Position numbers and translations under genes: made by a program. From Dehalococcoidia bacterium (GTDB taxonomy: Bacteria > Chloroflexota > Dehalococcoidia > UBA3495), in the NCBI GenBank assembly GCA_030753265.1, contig JASMCQ010000086.1:1-35686 (forward strand): DNA of 35,686 nt, read 5' to 3'. The number at the start of each line of letters is the position of its first letter. Positions within the stretch are counted from its first letter, which is position 1. Shown here piece after piece: positions 31,151-35,686 of this stretch. A model generated the notes under the pieces. It was not told the DNA's origin. It was given only the letters and a program-made list of their open reading frames with translations, and searched no databases.

Positions 31151-31897
31151 TCAGTCCACTCGGGTAGCCGGTGTAATCGCTCTCGATTTCGCGCGCCCCC
31201 GGCCTGCCAGCCGGGCCAGCAGAATACCCACTTCATACAGCGCCAGCAGTGGCCCCGCCACCAGGGCCTGGTTAAACGGATCAACTGTCGGCGTGATTAC
31301 GGCCGCCATGACGAACGCCACCACCAACCAGTAGCGGCGGAACCGCGACAGCATCCGTGCGTTGACGATCCCCAGTTTGGCCAGCAGGTGCATCACCAGC
31401 GGAGTCTCAAAGGCTAGCCCCATCCCCAACAACAGCCGGATTATTTGGCCAACCGTGCTGCTCACTCGAGGCTGAATCTCGATTATGTCGCTGCCGTGGC
31501 CTATCAGAAATCCAAGGAGCGGCGGCAACAAAACAAAGTATCCAAAGGAGACACCGGAGGCGAAGGCCACCAGGGTACCCGGCAAGAACGCGATCAGGTA
31601 ACGCTTTTCCTTGCCGGTGAGGCCGGGAGCGACAAATAACACGACCTGATAGAGTATCACCGGAGAGGCCAGGACAAATCCGGCAACCATGGACACTTTG
31701 ATGCTGGTGCTCAGCGTCTCGGTGAGTTCCACCGCGATGAGGTCCACCTCGGGGCCCGGCCGCACCAGCAACTCCACGATCCGTTCCCAGAATGGGAAGG
31801 CGATTGCGCTGCCCACCACCAACGCCAGCACGGAGACGAACAGCCGCCGCCTCAGCTCGGCCAGGTGGGCCAAAATGGTGAGCCTATGCTCATTCAT
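31151..31897 (-). CDS. tatC: Twin-arginine translocase subunit TatC
   Basis: A 248-aa polytopic protein with six predicted membrane helices, the receptor for twin-arginine signal peptides. Signature HLAELRRRLFVSVLAL begins the protein, with the conserved Glu of the signal-peptide site in HLAELRRR. Further conserved stretches are FWERIVELLVRPGPE, VFLASPVILYQVV-like segment at about 75-90, and ETPLVMHLLAKLGIV. The start overlaps the tatB end by 8 nt. No tatD or SecE genes are adjacent. Confidence 0.95.
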   Translation of the reverse strand: MNEHRLTILAHLAELRRRLFVSVLALVVGSAIAFPFWERIVELLVRPGPEVDLIAVELTETLSTSIKVSMVAGFVLASPVILYQVVLFVAPGLTGKEKRYLIAFLPGTLVAFASGVSFGYFVLLPPLLGFLIGHGSDIIEIQPRVSSTVGQIIRLLLGMGLAFETPLVMHLLAKLGIVNARMLSRFRRYWLVVAFVMAAVITPTVDPFNQALVAGPLLALYEVGILLARLAGRGRAKSRAITPATRVD

Positions 31898-32201
31898 TTT
31901 TGGCCTCGGGCAACTCGTCCTTCTCTTGATCTTCCCGGGCTTCCAGATCCGGGTCCAATGCCGGTTGAGGTAATGAACCCTGGGGTACCGAGTCTCTGGG
32001 TGCTGGGTTCCGGACGGGAGGGGACGGCTCGTTCAAATCCACGCTGGCCGCGGCTGCCACGTCGCTGAAGGTGCGCCGAATGTCGCGCATGACCTTTCCC
32101 GCCGTTTTGGCCATGTCGATAGATCTGCTAGGCCCCAGGACCAGGAAGGCCACCAGGAATATAATCGCCATCTCCAACGGCCCGACGCCCATGAAATTCA
32201 C
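31890..32201 (-). CDS. tatB: Twin-arginine translocase subunit TatB
   Basis: A 103-aa single-pass protein of the TatA/TatB family: a transmembrane helix (VGPLEMAIIFLVAFLVLGPS) with the family Gly-Pro-Ser hinge, an amphipathic helix (MAKTAGKVMRDIRRTF) and a long Pro/acidic C-terminal tail. It is assigned TatB from its tail length and position before tatC. The start is GTG 32201 with GGAGG upstream; it overlaps the stop of the upstream fusion gene by 4 nt (GTGA), so translation is coupled. Confidence 0.88.
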   Translation of the reverse strand: MNFMGVGPLEMAIIFLVAFLVLGPSRSIDMAKTAGKVMRDIRRTFSDVAAAASVDLNEPSPPVRNPAPRDSVPQGSLPQPALDPDLEAREDQEKDELPEAKNE

Positions 32202-34042
32202 GGGGACCTCCGTTGCCGCAAGGGGCAGTCAAGTCCGCAGGCCTCCGGAGCCGGCATGGGCCACCGGGGCGGAAGCGCGCACCCCAGCTCTTCCAGCATT
32301 TCAACCAACCGGCAGACCGGCAGACCGACGATGTTGGCGTAGCAGCCCTCCCATGACTCCGCCGGGTGCAGCACCGGGTCCTGCACCGCATAGGCGCCAG
32401 CCTTGTCCATCGGCGTACCCGAGGAGATGGACGCCTCGATCTCGGCGTCGGTGAAGTTGCGCAGCGTGATATCGGTGGTCATGCTGCCGGTCAAGCGGCG
32501 TCCCGAGGCCGCATCGACCACCGTAACCCCGGTGGTCACCTGGTGCCGGGTACCCCGCAATTCCCGCAGCATCCGGCCGGCGTCGGCCGCGTCCGCCGGC
32601 TTTCCAATGGCCCGGCCATCGTGGACCACCAGGCTGTCGGCGCCGATCACGTAGCCCGTCTTGATCCGGGAGGCCACGGCCAAGGCCTTGGCCGTGGAAA
32701 GCCGGGCGACGGCGGCATCGGGCGTCTCGCCGTCATGCAGCTCTTCGGCGATGTGTGCCGGGACCGCGCGGAAGGACAGGCCCATTGACGACAGCAGTTC
32801 CCGCCGCCGGGGCGACGCCGAGGCCAGAACCAGCTCCACCGCCGGCCCGTTCCGGGATAGCAGCGCCACGCATTCCACGTGATGGGTCTGCGGAAACATG
32901 TCCAGCGGGACGACTTGCTCCAGGGTGTAGGGGCCATCACAGAGGACGCGCAGGTCCCGGGCCAGCGTTTCCGCATCGCAGGAAACGTAAGCAACCCGGG
33001 GCGGCTCCATCCTCATGAGGCTGTGCAGCGCCTGGGGTTGGCAGCCGGCGCGGGGAGGGTCCAGGATCACCACGTCGGGCTTCTCGGCCAGCCGGTCCAG
33101 CACTTCCTCGGTCTTTCCCAACTCGAATCCCACGTTCTCAATGCCGGCGGCGTTCTCTTTCGCGTCGGCCACCGCCGCCGTGGATTCCTCCACGGCGATC
33201 ACCTTCCTTACATGGGGCGCCAGCAGAATGGCGAACGTGCCCACCCCGGCGTAGGCGTCCAAGAGCACGTCGCTGGAGTTCAGGCCCAGCCGACACCGCA
33301 ACACGCGCACCGCCTCGGCCGCTTGCTCTATGTTCACCTGGAAAAAAGATGGCGATGACACTCGAAAGGACTGCCCGTCCAGCGAGTCCAGGTAGCTTTT
33401 TTGTCCGGTGGGTACGGAGATGCCAGGACCCACTATCGTCGGCTGGACCAAGAAGTCGCCGGTCTCCCTGCCGGAGCGGATGGAAAGCTGGGTCGTCTCT
33501 CCGCAGTTGCCCTGAAGCTGAGCCAGAATGTTGTTGACCCCAGGGTGCATCAGCATGCATTGGTCGATACGGTTGAACCGCCGCGTTTCGCGGTTCACGA
33601 AACCCAGGGCGCCGGAGCGGCCAACGGTGAGCCTGGCATGGTTACGGTACCCGTATTCGTGGGGCGAAGGTATCACCTCCGACACCGGAGGGCCGGCGAA
33701 CCCGCCCACCCGGATCAGCGCATCCACTACCTTGTCCCGTTTGGCGGCCAGTTGGGCGGAATAGCTGAAATGCTGCCACTGGCACCCGGTGCAATCACCG
33801 TAGTAGGGGCAGGGTGGGCCCACCCGCTGCTCCGAGGGTTCCAACACCTCCACCACCCTGGCGCCGACGTACTTCCGGCGCACCCGGACGACCTCGGCAA
33901 TCACCCGCTCGCCGGGAATCCCGCCGAAGACGAATACGTCCCACCCCTCCTCATGAGCCATGGCTTCGCCCAACCGGCCCCAAGAAATCAAGTCCAGGGT
34001 AAGCTTCTCACCTTCGGCAATCTGTCGCTTGGTAGTTTGCAT
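32198..34042 (-). CDS. RlmD/TrmA-type RNA methyltransferase fused to Maf nucleotide pyrophosphatase
   Basis: A 614-aa two-part protein. Residues 1-about 395 form a TrmA/RlmCD-family uracil-5 RNA methyltransferase: N-terminal TRAM domain, four cluster cysteines (Cys78, 84, 87, 162), SAM-binding DAYAGVGTFAILLA, the LDPPRAG motif, nucleophile Cys356 in YVSCDAETLARDL, and the base HVE at 389-391. Residues about 403-600 form a Maf/YhdE domain (LVLASASPRRRELL, VIGADSLVV, TTGVTV), a nucleoside-triphosphate pyrophosphatase against modified nucleotides and dTTP/UTP. The two parts are joined with almost no linker. Both active sites look complete. The gene starts with an ATG at 34042 close to the promoter (34054-34082) and is coupled to tatB. 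I cannot say whether the RNA target is 23S rRNA or tRNA. Confidence 0.92.
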   Translation of the reverse strand: MQTTKRQIAEGEKLTLDLISWGRLGEAMAHEEGWDVFVFGGIPGERVIAEVVRVRRKYVGARVVEVLEPSEQRVGPPCPYYGDCTGCQWQHFSYSAQLAAKRDKVVDALIRVGGFAGPPVSEVIPSPHEYGYRNHARLTVGRSGALGFVNRETRRFNRIDQCMLMHPGVNNILAQLQGNCGETTQLSIRSGRETGDFLVQPTIVGPGISVPTGQKSYLDSLDGQSFRVSSPSFFQVNIEQAAEAVRVLRCRLGLNSSDVLLDAYAGVGTFAILLAPHVRKVIAVEESTAAVADAKENAAGIENVGFELGKTEEVLDRLAEKPDVVILDPPRAGCQPQALHSLMRMEPPRVAYVSCDAETLARDLRVLCDGPYTLEQVVPLDMFPQTHHVECVALLSRNGPAVELVLASASPRRRELLSSMGLSFRAVPAHIAEELHDGETPDAAVARLSTAKALAVASRIKTGYVIGADSLVVHDGRAIGKPADAADAGRMLRELRGTRHQVTTGVTVVDAASGRRLTGSMTTDITLRNFTDAEIEASISSGTPMDKAGAYAVQDPVLHPAESWEGCYANIVGLPVCRLVEMLEELGCALPPRWPMPAPEACGLDCPLRQRRSP

Positions 34043-34053
34043 CCTCTGAGAAT

Positions 34054-34082
34054 ACTATAAAGGAAGGCGCCGGGGAATCCAA
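34054..34082 (-). promoter_or_regulatory. Promoter of the methyltransferase-Maf-tatBC operon
   Basis: Minus-strand TTGGAT (34077-34082), 17-base spacer, TATAGT (34054-34059). The -10 lies only 11 bases before the ATG, so the leader is very short. Confidence 0.5.
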
Positions 34083-34182
34083 GGCGGACGAGGCGCCCTC
34101 GGAGCGGTCGGCGGTCAGCAGACATCAGTCGGTGACTAGAGTTGGATGTGGAAGCCGACACTTGATAGCTGCCTAACCAGTG

Positions 34183-34211
34183 TTGACCACGAATTAGCTT
34201 GGGTATACACT
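34183..34211 (+). promoter_or_regulatory. Promoter of the thioredoxin gene
   Basis: TTGACC (34183-34188), 17-base spacer, TACACT (34206-34211; TATACA overlaps two bases earlier). It is 79 bases before the start codon. Confidence 0.6.
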
Positions 34212-34290
34212 GTGCGAAAGCCCGCCGAACCTACTTACGACCCGATACATCTAACGTTATTAGAAGTGCAATTTTTTCTGGAGGACGGTA

Positions 34291-34620
34291 ATGGCGGAAC
34301 CCATCGAAGTTACGGAAGCTAACTGGGACGATCAGGTGCTGAAGTCGGATCTACCGGTATTGGTGGACTTTTGGGCCGAATGGTGTGGCCCCTGCAAGAT
34401 GATCGCCCCATCGGTTCACGACATGGCAGTGGAATATGATGGCCAGCTAAACGTGGGCAAGCTGGACGTGGACAGCAACCCCGGTATCGCGATGAAGTAC
34501 GGCGTGCGGAGCATCCCGGCTCTGATCTTTTTCAAGGATGGCAAGCCGGTGGATCAGATCGTCGGAGCAGTGCCCAAGGGTAGACTCAAGAGCAAGGTAG
34601 ATGCGGTGCTGGCTGGTTAG
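34291..34620 (+). CDS. trxA: Thioredoxin
   Basis: A 109-aa thioredoxin with active-site disulfide WCGPCKM (Cys32, Cys35), an Asp26-type buried acid in LVDFWAEW, and the cis-proline loop RSIPALIFFKDG. It reduces disulfides of cytoplasmic partners using thioredoxin reductase. The length equals the classical Trx. The ATG at 34291 has GGAGG upstream. It lies 20 nt before tRNA-Sec on the same strand and may be read through into it. Confidence 0.97.
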   Translation: MAEPIEVTEANWDDQVLKSDLPVLVDFWAEWCGPCKMIAPSVHDMAVEYDGQLNVGKLDVDSNPGIAMKYGVRSIPALIFFKDGKPVDQIVGAVPKGRLKSKVDAVLAG

Positions 34621-34640
34621 GCGGCCGCCCCTCCGGACGG

Positions 34641-34737
34641 GGGAGTGGATGGGGCCCGGTGGCCCTTGCGGACTTCAAATCCGTTATGCCTCGTGACGAG
34701 CGGGGTAGGTGGGTTCGACTCCCTCGCACTCCCGCCA
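34641..34737 (+). tRNA. selC: tRNA-Sec (anticodon TCA)
   Basis: A 97-nt tRNA with the features of selenocysteine tRNA: acceptor stem GGGAGTG/CACTCCC, G73 and encoded CCA, an anticodon arm GCGGA-CTTCAAA-TCCGT with anticodon TCA, a long variable arm (hairpin CTCG-tga-CGAG) and T loop GGTTCGACTCCC. It reads UGA as selenocysteine at SECIS-bearing mRNAs with SelB. No selA, selB or selD gene occurs in this window. The 3' end abuts an integrated element. Confidence 0.93.
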
Positions 34738-34778
34738 ACTTTTCCAGGCACGAAAACGCCTGAATTAGGCTAAAAGAA

Positions 34779-34815
34779 GGCCCCCGCACCGTAATGGTCG
34801 GGGGCTTTCTTTTTG
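34779..34815 (+). terminator. Intrinsic terminator after tRNA-Sec
   Basis: GCCCCCG (34780-34786) and CGGGGGC (34799-34805) form a 7-bp stem followed by TTTCTTTTT. The opposite strand also has a T-rich side, so it may serve the integrase gene too. Confidence 0.85.
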
Positions 34816-34818
34816 CGA

Positions 34819-34840
34819 GATGTGGCCAAGATGTGGCCAA
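34819..34840. repeat. Tandem 11-bp repeat beside the integrase gene
   Basis: Two direct copies of GATGTGGCCAA just beyond the integrase stop. Position between the tRNA target and the integrase makes them candidate integrase arm-type binding sites. Confidence 0.5.
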
Positions 34841-34845
34841 GGGAT

Positions 34846-35686
34846 TTAGGGTTCACCTTTCAGCAGGTTGGCAACCACCTGGGCCGCTTCCTTCTGCATG
34901 TTCGGAAGTACATGGGAATACAGGTCTAAGGTTATCCCCACTTTGGAATGACCCAAGGCTTCCGACACAATCTTCGGATTGATTCCCGCTTTCAGGCTAA
35001 GGGTTGCGTGGGCATGGCGAAGCCCATGGAACGTCAAGTGGGGTAAACCGTACTTCTTGATGACACGAGCGAAGTCCTGGGTTATCTGGTCGGGGATGAG
35101 TGGTGAGCCATCAGGGTGAGTGAAGACGTATCCGGTGTCTTTCCATACCGGGCCATATTCAAGGCGTTCCAAATTCTGACGGCCCCTGATGCTGTGCAAA
35201 AGGTCGATAGTTTCGGAAGCCAAGTCCAGTGACCGACGGGAGCCTGTTGTCTTGGGTTCAACTTCTACTAAGCCATGGCCTTTTATCCTGTGAAGGACAG
35301 CGACTACACTAAGGCTACCTACTGTCAGATCAACCGATTCCCACTTCAGACCGCTTATCTCGCTACGTCGAAGGCCGGTTAGCACAGCGAAGTTATATAG
35401 GTCGCCAAAGCGTGTCCATTTAGATAGGCTTAGGAATTTGGTAATGGTTGGAATGTCCCACATTTCCATCCGATGCTGACGCTTCTTTGGTGGCGTGGCA
35501 CCGTCGACGGGATTCGACGTAAGCACCTTTTTTGTGATGCCCCAACTCAAGGCCTTTCTGAGAATCCGATGTAGCTGGACTACGGTGGTGTTGCTCAGCC
35601 CACTAGCCACCATTTCAGCGTAGATTGCGTCTATTTGGATGCTGGTGAGTTTTTGAAGAATCAAAGACCCAATAGTCGGGTCGATG
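34846..35686 (-). CDS. Tyrosine-type site-specific integrase (partial)
   Basis: A phage-type tyrosine recombinase, open at the window edge: in-frame codons continue upstream of the first possible start to the end of the sequence (IDPTIGSLILQKLTS). Catalytic residues are seen in order: Arg in LTGLRRSEISGL, a Lys in the beta-hairpin region, HGLRHAHAT (H-x-x-R) and Tyr in DLYSHVLP. An N-terminal SAM-like DNA-binding domain is partly present (LQKLTSIQIDAIYAEMVASG). The gene reads toward the tRNA-Sec, the usual arrangement for elements integrated at a tRNA 3' end. Whether the element is a prophage, genomic island or remnant lies outside the window. Confidence 0.93.
   Translation of the reverse strand, partial: IDPTIGSLILQKLTSIQIDAIYAEMVASGLSNTTVVQLHRILRKALSWGITKKVLTSNPVDGATPPKKRQHRMEMWDIPTITKFLSLSKWTRFGDLYNFAVLTGLRRSEISGLKWESVDLTVGSLSVVAVLHRIKGHGLVEVEPKTTGSRRSLDLASETIDLLHSIRGRQNLERLEYGPVWKDTGYVFTHPDGSPLIPDQITQDFARVIKKYGLPHLTFHGLRHAHATLSLKAGINPKIVSEALGHSKVGITLDLYSHVLPNMQKEAAQVVANLLKGEP

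Overview
The window is a GC-rich bacterial chromosome segment. I place it in Chloroflexota, probably near Dehalococcoidia/SAR202, from the gene mix: an auracyanin-like blue copper lipoprotein, ferredoxin-linked 2-oxoacid oxidoreductase, a two-domain ThyX-like protein and many catabolic paralogues. This is inference, because there is no rRNA gene to confirm it.

Layout. (1) 169-3681, minus strand: a ribosome/membrane-insertion cluster rpmH-rnpA-yidD-(PQQ-propeller lipoprotein)-yidC-jag, driven by a clear sigma-70-type promoter at 3707-3736. (2) 4133-6872: a MaoC-type hotdog protein, a lipoprotein gene interrupted by an amber codon, tRNA-Glu(CTC), and an auracyanin-like cupredoxin. (3) 7126-10908: a HypE/AIR-synthase-like protein, a PLP-dependent threonine/serine dehydratase-like enzyme, a DedA membrane protein, and a 74-aa HTH protein followed by a strongly structured RNA-like segment and an intrinsic terminator. 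(4) 10945-17877: a formamidase/acetamidase divergent from an acetolactate-synthase-family ThDP enzyme, then MmgE/PrpD and a large alpha/beta hydrolase, a likely catabolic neighbourhood of unknown substrate. (5) 18073-20198: an ECF sigma factor with its RskA-type anti-sigma factor, and a WrbA-like flavodoxin. (6) 20599-30443, minus strand: double-domain ThyX-like protein, a second ThDP enzyme paired with a lipoyl E2 acyltransferase, 2-oxoacid:acceptor oxidoreductase beta and alpha, and dihydrolipoyl dehydrogenase. (7) 30814-34042: tatA facing a translationally coupled operon of an RlmD/TrmA-Maf fusion, tatB and tatC. (8) 34291-35686: thioredoxin, tRNA-Sec (anticodon TCA), and a tyrosine integrase whose C-terminal end faces the tRNA, consistent with an integrated element that starts at the selC-like site.

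Intergenic DNA is rich in palindromic dispersed repeats, including a 134-bp MITE-like element (25733-25866), a 73-bp long palindrome (22446-22518), and three copies of a C/T-rich:G/A-rich hairpin family.

Most promising leads: the structured RNA behind the 74-aa HTH gene, the tRNA-Sec/integrase junction, the ThyX-like protein whose two halves hold complementary parts of the active-site motif, the methyltransferase-Maf fusion coupled to Tat, the ThDP-enzyme/E2 pair without a canonical E1, and the in-frame amber codon. All functions come from reading sequence; no searches were run.
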